This document shows, one piece after another, positions 34,086 to 47,587 of a stretch of DNA of 64,000 bases. The position numbers were made by a program, and so were the translations under genes. The DNA lies in NCBI GenBank assembly GCA_024663395.1, contig JANFAH010000005.1, positions 2,852,001 to 2,916,000 on the forward strand, read 5' to 3'. The notes under the pieces were generated by a model. That model did no database searches. It was not told the DNA's origin and saw nothing but the letters and a program-made list of their open reading frames with translations. Source of the stretch: Pisolithus tinctorius (lineage: Eukaryota > Basidiomycota > Agaricomycetes > Boletales > Pisolithaceae). Each line of letters begins with the position of its first letter. Within the stretch, counting starts at the first letter, position 1.

Positions 34086-34186
34086 ACACTTGCTCATAAT
34101 GCATAACTGTTTCTTTCCATTATTGAATTTTTTGCGGTACCAGATGCCAGTTTCTGCTGGTCCAACATTATGCATTATGAGCAAGT
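34086..34186. mobile_element. 101-bp MITE with 20-bp terminal inverted repeats
   Basis: The ends CACTTGCTCATAATGCATAA and its exact reverse complement lie at 34086-34105 and 34167-34186, flanked by TA on both sides (34084-34085 and 34187-34188). The corresponding site in unit A (about 28515) has no such insert. TA duplication points to a Tc1/mariner-type MITE. Confidence 0.8.
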
Positions 34187-34642
34187 GTACTGTACATATA
34201 CTATTGGCGCGCATTTTCAGCGTGGCCACCACAAGAACTGGCTTGCTCCGCAGTTGACCCCGGGCCAAATTCTGCTCCTTCGCTCACGCTGCATACCTAC
34301 CAATAATTTGTTCTGTAGCCTGTTAGAATGGTATTTAGTCACATTTGGTTCGGAATTACAGCAAGTTCTTCGGCAGTTGTTACGTACTTCGCAAGCGCCC
34401 CTGCCCATCTGAGCAGTGATGGTACCTTGCTTTCTGTGTCTGCCGAGTAAGGGTTCAGGGCCAAGCTGATTAGTACGCATGTGCCACTCCTAAAAGTTTG
34501 CAACGAGTTGTGTACCACGTTGTGTCTAGCTCCCCTGATAAAGCTCACCGTGCTGAAGAATCATCCATCGTCTTGGACACCTAGGCAGTACGTGTGATGG
34601 CTAGTAATTTTGATCTAACCTTGACTTGTTAACCCAAGCAAG

Positions 34643-36975
34643 ATGAAGCTTTTGGACGTTCAAGTCGTGCTTGACGCAGACAAAGGCATTCGACGAGCCG
34701 AATACGAAACTGAGGTCTTCAGGGAGCTTGATGACAAGACGACAAGCTATGCCATAGTGTCACACCGCTGGGGAACGGAGGTTAGTTATAAAGAAATGGT
34801 CAGGCTCATGAAGAGGGCAAAAAAGGAGAGGGAACGAGTCAGGCAACGTGACGGCTACAAGAAGATCGTCAAGAGTTGCAAACAGGCCATGAAAGACGGT
34901 TACAGATGGTTGTGGATCGATACTTGTTGCATTGACAAGCGGAGCAGTGCAGAACTCTCGGAGGCGATTAATTCAATGTATCGATGGTACCGCAACTCAC
35001 AGAAGTGCTACGTGTACCTCAACGATGTCAACGAATCAGCCTTTCCTACTGAACAAGACTACAGTAGGTTTGAGAGGTCCAACGGTTGGCCAGAGTGGTT
35101 TTCGCGAGGCTGGACACTCCAGGAACTCATCGCTCCGACGCAACTCGAATTTTTTAACACGAACTGGGTGTCCATTGGCACTAAAGAGGACCTGACATCC
35201 ACCTTGGAGGAGATTACGTGCATTCCAGAGAAGGTTTTAAGGGACGAAGAGGCTTTCATGAGGACCGAGTTCTGGGAGCGTCCACCTGTCGCTCACATCA
35301 TGTCTTGGGCTGCTGGACGGAAGACGACGCGTGTGGAAGATCGAGCTTACTCACTTTTGGGCCTGTTTGGCGTGAACATGCCAATGTTATATGGGGAAGG
35401 CTCGAAAGCGTTTCAGCGGTTACAACTAGAAATCATCCGGGTATCCGGGGATCACAGTATATTTGCCTGGAATCCAAAGGGACAATTTGGGGCGCATCAA
35501 GGTGTCCTGGCGGATGACCCGAGCTACTTTCGGGGCTGTCACGACATCACAAGAGTGGATGCCAACTTCTTCGGAGAAGTAGAGACCTACATGCGTCACA
35601 ACGGTCCAGTCAGCGTGGATGAAGATAAACTTGAATCGTTGGAGCGCGGTGCATACTCGCGTCAATTCTCTGTATTTAATGTCACCAACGTGGGCATCCA
35701 AGTCTGGTTGCCCATCTTACCCTGTGGCGGCATCTCTGGTTACTTCACGGTCATATTGCCATGTCTTGATCGTTATGGAAACCTGATCACCATCAACCTG
35801 GAATCTCGCGGACTCGGACTTAGCTCTGGCAGGTGCTTGGGTCTTGCACATATTCGCGACGTATGCCCAGAGTTTAGGTCGCTTTATCTCGCCTACGCTC
35901 AAGACGCCGAGCAGAAGTGCCATAAGATTAGGCTTGATGACAGGCGCACTTCGTGGCATGGTTTCACCCGTTGTGGCACCTTCCCATGGGAGATCACCGG
36001 CGATACTGTCGCACTCTCATCCAGGGGAAGCACCTTCATTGTCTTAGTCTACGCCAACAATGACGTCAGATGTCGCTTTGCGGTTGGACTGGGATACTAC
36101 CTTGGTAGACCATGGGCAAGCGTTATCTGTGATGAATACCCTGCAAATCAGGAGCTCCGGTCATCCTCATGGGCATATTTCGCCAAACAAGCATATGATA
36201 TCCTGTGGGATACGCCTATCGAGAAGTCCTATTTGCGTAGCACTATGAAGGGCGTTCATCTTCCCCGCTCCATCTGGGATGCAAGGATTATTGTTTCGAG
36301 CGCCACCGACGTGATGATTGACATCGAGCAATGCCCTGGTTGTTGCACCGGACCACGTGAATGTACACCTGTCCGTACTTTCTTCCCTCTGTATATTAAT
36401 ATTCACCACTAACCATCCACATAACTGTAGATGGCCGATCACCCATGGGTGCCGTGGACATCAGAAAGTTATGGTTCACATGAGCTGGAATTGGGTGGGT
36501 ATTCTACATGGCTTCACGAATGCATTGGTCAAGAGATTGTTGTGAGTCGTAATGTTCATATATCTTTGGACCAGTGGCAAACCTGACCCAGCTGGGCGAC
36601 TATGGCGACTACTCTTCCGACGAAAATTTCAATCGTCGCGGCAACATATTCGAAGACATGCGGGAACTTGGTATTGATCCCACGGATTCAGTTTATCGCT
36701 TAGTCGTCTCTGATGTATCCAGCTCTAAACGTGTGCTGCGTCGCTCGCAGACTCAGCACGACGTTGTATCTCACTCCTGGGGCGAAAACCTGGCACTGCA
36801 TCAACCCAAGGGTCTCTCCCTTCCTAACAACAAGACATTCGAGCTGCTACTGAAAGCCTGGTGCACTCGCCTTGCGGGAAACTGTCTTGTGACAACCGTC
36901 ATAGAATGCTCAGAATTTTACAAAGATGATCGTGAAGGAAGAGGGATGGACATGGGGGGTAGTGCGTTTGTTTAA
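34643..36975 (+). CDS. HET-domain protein, copy B
   Basis: Paralogue of the gene at 28980, in tandem and on the same strand. Start MKLLDVQVVLDADKGI. All HET blocks are kept (YAIVSHRWG, YRWLWIDTCCIDKRSSAELS, WFSRGWTLQELIAP, VEDRAYSLLGLFGVNMPMLY). Proposed exons are 34643-36370, 36431-36541 and 36592-36975 (740 aa). Differences cluster in 34780-34870 (the charged helix after the first block) and in the C-terminal exons. The tail has an extra codon or two (EDMRELGIDPTD versus EDLGIDPTD). No stop or splice damage is seen. Being intact in both copies suggests selection or a recent duplication. Confidence 0.88.
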
Positions 36976-37754
36976 AGCATGGTTCCTAGGTTTGTTTTGA
37001 CCTTGAGTGTCAGACCCGGCATCAAGAGGCGGTAATCGGACCGCAGACCAAGGCACCTTCATCCCCCTCTGCATCATTGAAAAACCTCTTGCTTGGCGTA
37101 AAGAACCGCCCTGTGCATCGAGAAGGCAACAATTCAAAAATATTAGGTGACTCCTGCATATGTAGAACATGTTGCGTCATGTAGCTGATATTGTGCTCGG
37201 ACTGTAGGGAACACTTTTACACCTTGGCGAATTTGGTGCCTGCTCTTATCATCCCGCCTGCGAGTGTCGAATTTATCTGACTAATCTCGTCATTTGCAGC
37301 ACCACCTCGCAGGAACTCAGGCTCATCACAATTCTGCGGTGCGTTGGACAAGTGCGTAAAACCCACAAGCGCGCCCTCATGGTAACAGCAGGATGTTGAA
37401 CAGAAGACGAATGGAGTAGTCGACTTCCAGGCCATGTTCGGCTTGGATTACCTGAAGAATTTCGTACGTGTTCATTGGTTAATACCTCAGCCTGTTCATA
37501 TTGTCGAAATGTAGGTTGGCGAGATAACATTCTTCGAAAGGCTCCGTTCGATACTAGACACTCAGTTGCGTAGCGAAGGCTCTGTGGGAACGGCAGGAGG
37601 TCAGCAGGTCGTAAGGCAATGTTCTTCGGGAAACTTACATCATGACATAGAAAATGATTTACCAGTGCACCTATCCAATCCGTCATTCGTCAGTTCAGCG
37701 GTAACACGCAATCTGTTCGAATGTTGACTTAAGCTATGGCAGAATGGTGAGGTA

Positions 37755-38779
37755 GTGGCCCCTCTGTTACTCGACAAGTGGTCTCCTCGCGAGAAACGAA
37801 AGACGGAACGCGAGGTACAATCCATATCACAAACTCTTGGCGTTGGGGTAAGCATTTCACAACAACTACAAGGAGTTGAGGCTGATACGAATCACAAAAA
37901 GCTACTCGAACGCATCTGTACTTCCTTCCTTGATGTGTCCGAGGGCAAGCAGTCAGTTCTTGCTTCTCATCTTATTGCATTCAACCATTTTCTGTGTCCT
38001 GGTTCCAGGCGAACAGATCAAGTAAGCCACTCTGACCACGATATGGTTTGTACCATCCATTGGCATTCAGTGGCCCAACTCCTGGACACTGCAGGCAGAC
38101 CGATGTCCTTTCCACAGTACGGGAGATAGAGGCACTCCAAGAGAAACTCCAGGCAACAGAGATCGAAGATGAACAGCGAGCACTGGAAGAGGATATAACA
38201 GGAAAGGTAAGGATATCATTCAAGCCATAGCCTTTCGGAGCTGATTGTTTATTTGCTACAGATCCTGTGGTTCTATTGGCGTGGCATCTATTCAGAAGTG
38301 GAACAAACACTAACGAAGGTAAGTCAACGCTCGCGTTCGTATGTGTCCTTTGACATCTTTCAGGCCATAAATTACACTCGAGGGGAATCAAATACTAAGG
38401 TAATAGACGTTCCTACTCACCGGGGTTTGCGTGATATTGCAGAGATTATAAGGGGAAGTCGACGTGTGGAACTGGACGACGATATGGCTCACTTGCAACG
38501 GTAAGTGACATCATTCGGCTTATGGACTCGATATGAATTGCTGAACGTCCATATTTCAGGATCATGCTTGATTCAGGCGCAGGCATATCAAGACATCAAT
38601 TATGGCTCGCTGCCCGGGCTGTGGGGCTAGCCGGGTTGTCACGAGTTTCAGAAGGCAACCCAATTCCCGGTGCTGAAGAGGCTGTTTCGGGCACAAGACG
38701 GGAAGTGCCCTCTGCATCAATTGTACTGGACGCCGGCAAGAGGAGACTTCGACTTTTCTTGAGCAGGTTCAACCTGTAG
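37755..38779 (+). CDS. DnaJ X-domain-like protein, copy B
   Basis: Reads from about 37755 (LLLDKWSPREKRKTEREVQS) through short introns to VEADTNHKKLLERICTSFLD, then VLSTVREIEALQEKLQATEI and ALEEDITGK, ILWFYWRGIYSEVEQTLTK, DIAEIIRGSRRVELDDDMAH and IMLDSGAGISRHQLWLAARA, ending with a Ser/Arg-rich tail (stop 38779). Donors GTAAGG, GTAAGTC and GTAAGTG and acceptors CAG are all canonical. The N-terminal start is not certain. Similarity to the X region of Caj1-like DnaJ proteins is by eye; the J domain is lacking, so chaperone activity is doubtful. It always sits ~0.8-0.9 kb downstream of a HET gene here. Confidence 0.5.
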
Positions 38780-39190
38780 ACGAGGATGGTGACGTTATTA
38801 ATGCGGATCATGCTGTCTCACGAGACATCAAGTTATGCATACGTTTTGGTTATCATACCGTCAACTGCACATAAAGCACACGTACAAGCTACTATACCCC
38901 ACTGTAGATTCATCAATCGGGATTTTGCATTGAAAATTCAGTAATCATATTGGCACTCAATTAAATGAAGTTGAAATGCAAAAATGCTGACACCAACGCC
39001 AGTATTACAGCTTACGGCATCGGAAATAAAGATGATGCACCTCTACCAGCCCAATGATTGGTCCTTGCCAGTGGCCCGACTGCTTTATCATCCAACTTCA
39101 AGTTAATTGAGGGAAGACTATTATAGTAGTGACCTGCCCTTTCTAACTCACGAAGCGTTCGGGTGACCCACTGTGCACAAAATTAGACCT

Positions 39191-39829
39191 TCCTTTGCTC
39201 AGGTGACGGGGAGGCTGTAGCGTAGGTGTTTTGTGCTAGCTAGCTGGCTACTGGCGCCCAGTGATACCCTTCACCTACACAAAGCGGGAAGTGGGACAAT
39301 ATCCGATCACAGAACCACGGTCACCGCAACTCTGAGGGATGCGATCTCGTGGCTTTTCGGCAGAGTACACACTGCCATGAGTTGATTCAGAGAACAAATG
39401 ACTGAAAGAAATCTTGCCCTAAGCATACCCCAAGATGCATCGTCGAGCCTGCAATGAATCGACGGAGGGTCCAGTTTGGGATTGGATTGGGTTGGATGCG
39501 TGTTCCATTTTATCAAACCATTGTCTCGGCTGCAAACAGTAAGGGTAATTTGGCTTGGAGCCAGTCGATCTAGCACGACGCTGGGAGGGTCATTAACATC
39601 CCCAGCAGTTGTAAGCTTGCTCTGGTCCGCTGTAGCGTATCGGACGAAGGGACATCACAGATTGCTTGCCCCTTTATCACCTCATAGGTTGTGGCCCGGA
39701 CCTCCGCCGTTACCCATACTTTCGTCCCTTTTCTTGAATAAGAAACAAATTTTCGCATTGAACCCGATATTACACACGGCTCGCCGCTGTCCGCCATGAA
39801 GCTCTGGATCGGAGGGAACGAATTAAGAA
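39191..39829 (-). other. spacer between the array and EMC4, possible gene 5' fragment
   Basis: Contains a minus ORF at 39570-39797 starting MADSGEPCVISGSMRKFVSY, divergent to EMC4. It ends after 75 codons with no continuation recognised. It could be the first exon of a gene whose remainder was lost when the array formed, or chance. Confidence 0.3.
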
Positions 39830-40243
39830 TGGGCGTAATGGACCCGAAGCGGCTAACAATGTTGGCAAGGAAGATGGCGGCCGGAACAAGTCAAAAGCAT
39901 CGTCGCAGTCTGGAGGGACATGGGAGATGAACGGCGACTGGCTGTCTCAAGGGGCAAGAGGTGGACCTTCTGGGAACCTGGCACGCCACGTATCCCGGCG
40001 TCAACGTACTAGCGAATAACTGGGTAGTGACTCGAGTCTCGCATGGTCGAGTTGATTATTGAAAGGTTCGATTTGAGCTACTATAATTTATCTTGGCCCA
40101 TCGAGAGGACCGTATATACGTACCGGTCTAGATGAACTGGACGTTCGCAATGGTTCACGGGTCGATCGACGCGAACATCTGGGAATGAAGTTTGAAGTTG
40201 TAAATAATTGAGCACGCCCGGCCGCGTCGACCAAGTGGCCCGG

Positions 40244-41007
40244 ATGTCTCCCAATTTCCAGCTCGACTATGCCTCCTTGGACAAATTCAGGTGCGTTACA
40301 GCCCAAACCCCAACGAAATGACCACTGAAATGTTTCAAATCTCAGATGGAAGAACCTCGCACCACCACCTGGATTCTCAAACCGACAACCCACAAGCAGC
40401 GTACGTGTGACAGCATACCATACTACTGCCCATCCAAACCCGCCTCATTTCCCTGACACTCGCAGACAAAACACCCAGCCAAGAAAGCAGACAAGGTAGC
40501 AGCGTCCTATACCGCTCTCAAAGAAAAACGAGCATGGGACCTCGCCATCTCGCCCGCCAAGTCGCTTCCTATGCAAGCCTTCATGCTCTACATGTCCGGA
40601 GGAGGCGTACAGATATTTAGCATGGGGATCGTCTTTATGCTACTCCTTACTCCCTTTAAGAATATCGCTGGCATGAATGCAGGTGCGCATATGGCTACAT
40701 TTAACTGACGAGTCATTATTGACCACATCCTTAAAACAGCCTTCGCGCCCTTCGCACCCGCTTCGTCCAACTCGACTTCATGGAACACTCTTCCACTGCA
40801 GAAGTTGGTATACGTTGTGTGTAATCTGCTAACACTAGCAGTGGGTCTATGGAAATGCCGGTCGATGGGTCTTCTTCCAACCGGCACCGGTGATTGGCTG
40901 GCATTTGAAACCAGAAGTCAGGTAAGGCGCAAGCGGATATTTCATACTTTGTTCATTATTTGCCTGACGTTGTTGCCCCTCCAAAGCCACCGGAAATCTC
41001 ATTTTGA
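40244..41007 (+). CDS. EMC4: ER membrane protein complex subunit 4
   Basis: Subunit of the EMC, which inserts tail-anchored and multi-pass proteins into the ER membrane. Exons: 40244-40290 ([15 protein letters not shown]), 40346-40400 ([18 protein letters not shown]), a main exon from about 40468 ([40 protein letters not shown]), a further exon ([37 protein letters not shown]), and a last mini-exon PPEISF with TGA at 41005-41007. Two transmembrane segments lie in the conserved core, matching the family. Introns are 45-70 bp. Intact, and convergent with CDC42. Confidence 0.93.
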
Positions 41008-41481
41008 TAAACTGCCTTCTGCATCGTGTCTCATCCATCTCCTGCCACGTTGTCAGGTCATGCATTATATTCTGCCCAAGGTTGGTAGAACATATATCCT
41101 AGGTACCGGTTCTGCCTAGCGTAATTCTATGTTTCCTACCGGATGGAGATCGGTTGTTTTTTCCTCGTATTCCTGTGGTATCCTCGCGATTCCTGCGCAA
41201 CTATCACTATGAAAAAAGAGAACACGAGGAAAAAGGTCAGAGTGCACTTTCGGCCTCGCGAGCAATATGCACACAAGTCCAGTCTCGCAAAGCATGCTCA
41301 GTCTTGTCATGAAAAAATACTGGATGAGGGTAAAATTACGACCTGAGTGAAACAAGAGGAGACATAAGGGAAAGATGACAGGGATATATGAGACAAAAGG
41401 GGGAAGATTGAAACGTAGGAGAAGTCGTCGTGAGATGAAAAGAAATCGAGCGGCATCGCGAAAGAAAAAGGGGGTCATACA

Positions 41482-42301
<820 letters not shown>

Positions 42302-43101
42302 AGGGTTCATAGGGTACTACTGCTATTGAGTGGTGCCAACGAGAGTACTGGTGGAAAGAGAAGGGAGTCGTCAGAACCACGCGCACAGCACACGTACAAA
42401 CACCCATTTTAGAACAGCTCCTAGTGCACATCTGCGTGTAACTGCCCCACAGCATGACAACCATGCTGCTATTGAGGCTGTGTGGGGAGCACGATGTCCT
42501 GCTGGGTGCCTAACGTTGGTCACAGACTCACCAAATGAGCCCAGACGAGGAACGCGGGGTTGGATAGCTGAGAGGATGTAATTGAGACCAATCGCGAGAC
42601 AGACAAGAGCTCGGTTAGAAATTCGAAGACCGTTTTCCCCAATTTCCGACCCAAGTTTACGAACTGTGTAGCAGCTAAGACCGAGACAAACGTGCGTGCA
42701 AACAAATGAGCAACGCTGGCAAGCTCGATGTCGACAACGGCGAGCGCAAGGGCGAGTTGGACCTGGCCTGTGCACGGATTCGTAGTAGCCTGCGTGAGCT
42801 CGCCGCAAGACCACCCTCGAACCGGCCCTAAGTAGCCAAAATAACCCAAAATAAAAAAGACCGTAGCTAGTCTAGCGAACGAAAACAAGAAAACAAAAGA
42901 AAAAACAAAAGAACTACAACGTATTATACGGAGTGGGTGGGGTAAATAAGTTATAGGTCTGTTGCGCGATACTGATACAATGCGTTGCCTTTACACATGT
43001 CCACGTCGTAGCGATATGCAAAAAGCCGGCGATAGCTAAGTGTCTTGGCATGGGTCATACATCTACGATAAGGCAAGCGGCGCAACTAATAATGCTTACC
43101 A
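42302..43101. other. intergenic between CDC42 and the WD40 gene
   Basis: Upstream region of CDC42 and downstream of the WD40 gene. Purine-rich A tract (GAAAACAAGAAAACAAAAG) at 42882-42900. No gene recognised. Confidence 0.35.
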
Positions 43102-46100
43102 TTAATCCGTTGGGAACGGCCTCCACCACGATAAAAGACCATTCTTGGTCCCAGTAATTATGTGCACGTTGGATCCCTTGTCGAAGCTCTGAACACGCGT
43201 GTCAGCTATGAGGTCGTGCCAACCGCGTTTCTTCACTCACCGCAACGGCCTGTACTTGTTCACCTGAGCACGTGAATATTCTCTCAGCAACAACGCAGCA
43301 AGGATCGAAGATGACAACATACCATCATGATCGTACCCGCAGACAATCTCTCCTTTTGCCTTGTCCCACACTAACATGTTACTGTCCGTCGTCCCAAACA
43401 AGACCAACCGGCATCCATTTGCAAAAACCGCACCCCCTCCCTGCTTGTTTTCGCCCCCAGAATCTCCGTTCGTAGCGTACACTTGTTCTATCTTTCCCTT
43501 ATGATCCATCCGTTGGATACCCACCAAGTGTGCCCGACCTCCAGATTGTGACACGAGGGCGTGCGTCCCAGACAAGTTGACATCTAAATGCAAGCTGTCA
43601 TCCGATAAGTTAGTTACTGGAAAGACAACCGAACAGCTTTCACCTACACTTTGGACTTGAGGAAGGCGTAAGCTCGAAGCGTACCGTTCGGTACTTGACA
43701 GTACCACAGTACACCGTCGCTCGTCCCACCTATTAGTGCCTCTCCATCTTCCACAAATCTAATGGATGTCACGTTTTGTCGCAGAATCGAACGTTGCGGC
43801 TGCCAGGTGCCTGAGACGCAAACAGCATCATTACGGACTTCTCTAACTTCTCAGTTGAGGAGGAAACCAAACCTTTGATCCATATCCAGACCTTCACACC
43901 TACGCGAGGGAATGCGACAGCGATCCTGTCACGTTGGTAGGCAAAGCAGACGGAGTCCTCTTTGCCTGCATCCAACAGCTTCGCCCATTGCCAGTGACTT
44001 TGATTCTAAATTGTTGTTAGATCACGGATGCATCAATCTAACTAACGCCACTCACATTCCGCGTCCATTTACTAATCACCCCATCTTGACCCAAGGTGAC
44101 GACACCGGCATCATCCGTCATCCATGCAATAGCTTGGACAGGTGCATTTTGTGCCAAGCGTGCGGTTTCGACCTTGTGTTGTGTGTTCCATATTCGAATC
44201 GTACGGTCGCCACCTAACAAAGCGAAGGTTCAGAAAGAGAGCTCCCAAGAATCGTCAACTCCAATTAAAACTCACAAATGATAGCAAACCGTTCTCCATC
44301 TGAGCTAAACGCAATTTGCTGAACGCCAGCGACCTCCTCGCTCTTTATTCGCGCGGAGTAAAAAGATTCCTGTACTGGCCACGGGTAGCTGCGTTTGCGT
44401 GGACGAGAGGATTCGAATTGTGCATCACTATCAAGTGCACGTTTCTTGCCCTTCGAGTCTTCTGAAGGCGTTGGGCTTTTGGAAGTCGTCGTCTGTCTGT
44501 AATGCAGAACAGCAGAAGCCGCCGATAATGGAATCAACGGTCTTGGTGCTTGTATACGAATGTGTTGCGAAGAGCTGATGGAGTTGATGGAGGTACTAGT
44601 TGAAGACACTGAAGAAGCTGTCCAATCCAAGCTTTCTGCAGAAGAGAATAGACATGTACTCAGAGCGCCGAGGAATGCATACAAAGAAGAACTTACCATG
44701 TTTCACTTGTGGAGTAGGCGGTGAGTACCAATGTTGTGGAGACGTTAGCGTAGTAGTTTGTTTGTTTTGTCCATATGAGATAGGTTCCCTAACTGGCGAT
44801 GGTTTATGACTTGATGCACTATGCAAGAAACCAGGAGGAGATGGAGATGAATACGGAGCACTGGATAGACCAGGAGGGGTTGTGGACGAGCGCGCACTAT
44901 GCGGTCGTGGCGGAGGTGGGAGAGGCACCTTATTTTGTGGAAGGGATAGCGTAGTAGGCATCGGCGCACGTCCGTTAGAATGGAACGAAGGCCAGCTGTT
45001 CTCAGGTACCGGTTGTGCGGCAGTGGCATATTGATAGGGCGACGGTGGCCGTATCGAATGATTTTGGTAGGATGGGGGTGGAGCGAAGCGCGAGGGGGGT
45101 TGCACATTTAACGCATTTGACAGTGACTCTATAGGATTATATTCGTCGTTGACCGCTGCAGGTGGAGGTGGAGGATAGTTGGACCAAGCTGGCGACTTCC
45201 GGGAATACGCGTAAGTGATTTCTGATGGTCGCGGTGGAGGTCGCGGTAAGTTTTGTAATTGACGTGCTTGTGGCTGGGACTGCACTAATGGTGGAGACTG
45301 CCGGGTGATTAGCGGCGCTCGGGCCTCGGAAACCGTACCTCCAGGAATTTGTTGAGAAATGTAGCTCGGCGAAGGCCTAGGAACAGGCTGGTAAACAGTA
45401 CTTGGCTCATATTTGGTTGCCGGGCTCTCGTTTGAATAAACCTTATCATGAAGAATTAATATCAGTGCTCATTTATGAACCGGTGGGTCTTACCGCAGTA
45501 GTGGTAGCATTATACTTCTCAGATACCATCGACTCCTTCGGTGATGGAGTAATTCGCGTCGTTAGCGACTCGCCGACGAATTCCGTCATAAATCCGCCCG
45601 ATACGAACGGATTTTTGATCGGTGGTGGAGGTCGTCTAAGCGGGGGAGCAGCAACTAACGTGCTCGGTTCTGAAGGTTCTGGTCGTTTCGGTTCGTTTGG
45701 TACAAGTATGGTACATTTTGAAGGTATGGCCAAGGCAGGTAGAACGGAGGCCACGGGCTGCGGTCGCGCTTGTGGTGGGGAAAGGACAAGTGGCGATGGT
45801 TGACGCGGAGGTGGGCCTGGGCGTCGGGACAGTGATCCGGTGATAAAGCCCGGGATCTCGTCTTCATCCACTTCAGATGACGAGGGGGAGGATTGCAGGT
45901 CCATATCGACGGTCTCTGACGAGACAGGGCTAACCTGGGAAATCCTACTTGCAACGTCAGTGGGTGGTGCCACAGCCGTCACAGCTATGTACTCCTTCTC
46001 CTTTTCCTCTTGTGCCTGCCGCGAGATAGGTAGGTGATCACCAACAAGGCTTACGGGTGGCTCAGTTGTAGGCGGAGAGGGGATTTGGATAAGGTTCGTA

Positions 46101-46996
46101 GCACGACCTATCAAGGGTGATTGTGGAGGAGTGCTGGGCGGAGAGCCTATGCTCATCGGCGATAAACTGCGCGAACGTTCGGCATCCGGTATCTACGTTG
46201 GCTGAGAAAAGGTTCAATCGCTGCGAGCCAAGCACGTACCGGTACAGCTTCGGTCGGTGGGGGAAGATCTGGCTCCAGAGCAGGAGCTTCGACCTCCACA
46301 GAGAGTTCCTGTGCCTCTGCAGGTACCTCAATGGTTGACTCACTAGTCAAAGGCGCCGTCTGTTCCTGTACCGGGGACGCTGTAGAAACTGTTTGCACTG
46401 AACTTACAGACCAGGTCGGTTCTGCTTGCACGGAAACCGAGACATACGTGCGAGGCGGTGGCACAACTGTATCTAGTGACGATTTACGGAACGCTCGTAT
46501 ATAAACGGATGTGCTTGGGGACTGGTTACTCACCTATCACTGGGCTGCTCACCTGTTGTAGCTGTTTTGTCCATGTCCTCCGCATCTTGGGAGGAACATG
46601 GTACGCTGACGGCGAGTCGAGCAGAGCCTCGTCTTGAACGATCTGTTTCTCGACTTCCTCCTCCTCCTCTGTGTTTGAGTCAGAAGCAGAAGACAGGTCA
46701 CCTTCAAAAATGACGGCCTGGTCCGTGAAGGAGCCATCCTCGGAAGCTACAGCGAGCAAGATTTCCTTGCCGGGTTTTACCTCGATCCGCTTCTGTGCAA
46801 AGAGGCTGAAATAGGCGACCGATGGTTTACCGTCTGCAATATTTGAATCGTCGGAGACGTCGACGCGTCGCAAGACAACGTGAGCCTTTTGACTGGCTCC
46901 ATGGCGTCGAAAACGCAATGCCCCCTTTACACCGAGTATTGAGGCGACTGTAGGGGGGGAGGTGGGTGTAGAAGACTCGCTGTTGGTATCATCCAT
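43102..46996 (-). CDS. proline-rich protein with C-terminal WD40 repeats
   Basis: Start MDDTNSESSTPTSPPTVASI at 46996. The first exon has a compact segment (GVKGALRFRRHGASQKAHVV, AYFSLFAQKRIEVKPGKEIL). A long low-complexity middle follows (45.0-46.5 kb), rich in Pro, Ser and Thr with PPPPRP-type runs, likely disordered. The C-terminal part (43.1-44.7 kb) has a nuclear-localisation-like RPRKRS and WD40 blades (IAFSSDGERFAII, GGDRTIRIWNTQHK, IAWMTDDAGVVTLGQDGVIS, KWTRN, LFGTTDSNMLVWDKAKGEIV, IITGTKNGLLSWW), ending PFPTD with TAA at 43102-43104. Many introns. Function not recognised; scaffold or transcription-related roles are guesses. Confidence 0.75.
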
Positions 46997-47587
46997 GAGA
47001 CAAGCCCGGGTGTTGGAGCCTGGTGCCGCCTAAGGTTGGTAGTCGCAGACCGGAAACCCAGCGTTTACAAGTTTTGCCAAACTGCTTTGCCGACTTGGAA
47101 ATGGCGAGAGCGCTTAGCCACGTGGACCGTGGGAAACTGATGGCCAATCTAGCGCGAGTCTGACAAAGCCGAGTTTTCTGAGGACGACAATCACGCTGAG
47201 GATTTCCTTGTTCCTAACTACTGGTTCGTCTCGTCTCTTATTGTGTTGCTAGAGGGTACGTACGCAAGGAGACTTACTTCTTTGGGCATCGAGTTCCGGT
47301 TTCTGCACTGGACATGCTGTGGTGTGTCATTTGGAAACGTGTACTCGGGAGAAGGCTGGTATTAACCACTCTTATGGTGGTGACAGACTGGCTTCCACAA
47401 CCATGCTGTGTCTCACATCCGACCAAGGTAAAGTAGACAACATGCGAGAATCTATTAACAGAGACCCGGTATTCACGACTCGAATTTCAAGATTATTTGG
47501 GGTGACAGCCGCGATTTTTTTGGTATGATATCATCCTCATCATTATCACTCGAGAAGCCTGTTCTCTTCGTCCCTGCTTGTGAAGCA
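46997..47587. other. intergenic, upstream of the WD40 gene
   Basis: No coherent reading. It probably holds the promoter of the WD40 gene and the 3' region of the next gene. Confidence 0.3.

Larger units (their letters stand above)
33571..39190 (+). repeat. tandem segmental duplication, unit B
   Basis: Second copy of the ~5.5 kb unit, adjoining unit A head to tail. It carries HET gene B, DnaJ-like gene B and a MITE missing from unit A. Confidence 0.85.

Noticed and set aside
42371..42888. Minus ORFs of 147 and 122 aa upstream of CDC42
   Set aside because: No motif, overlapping frames, and the position fits a promoter.
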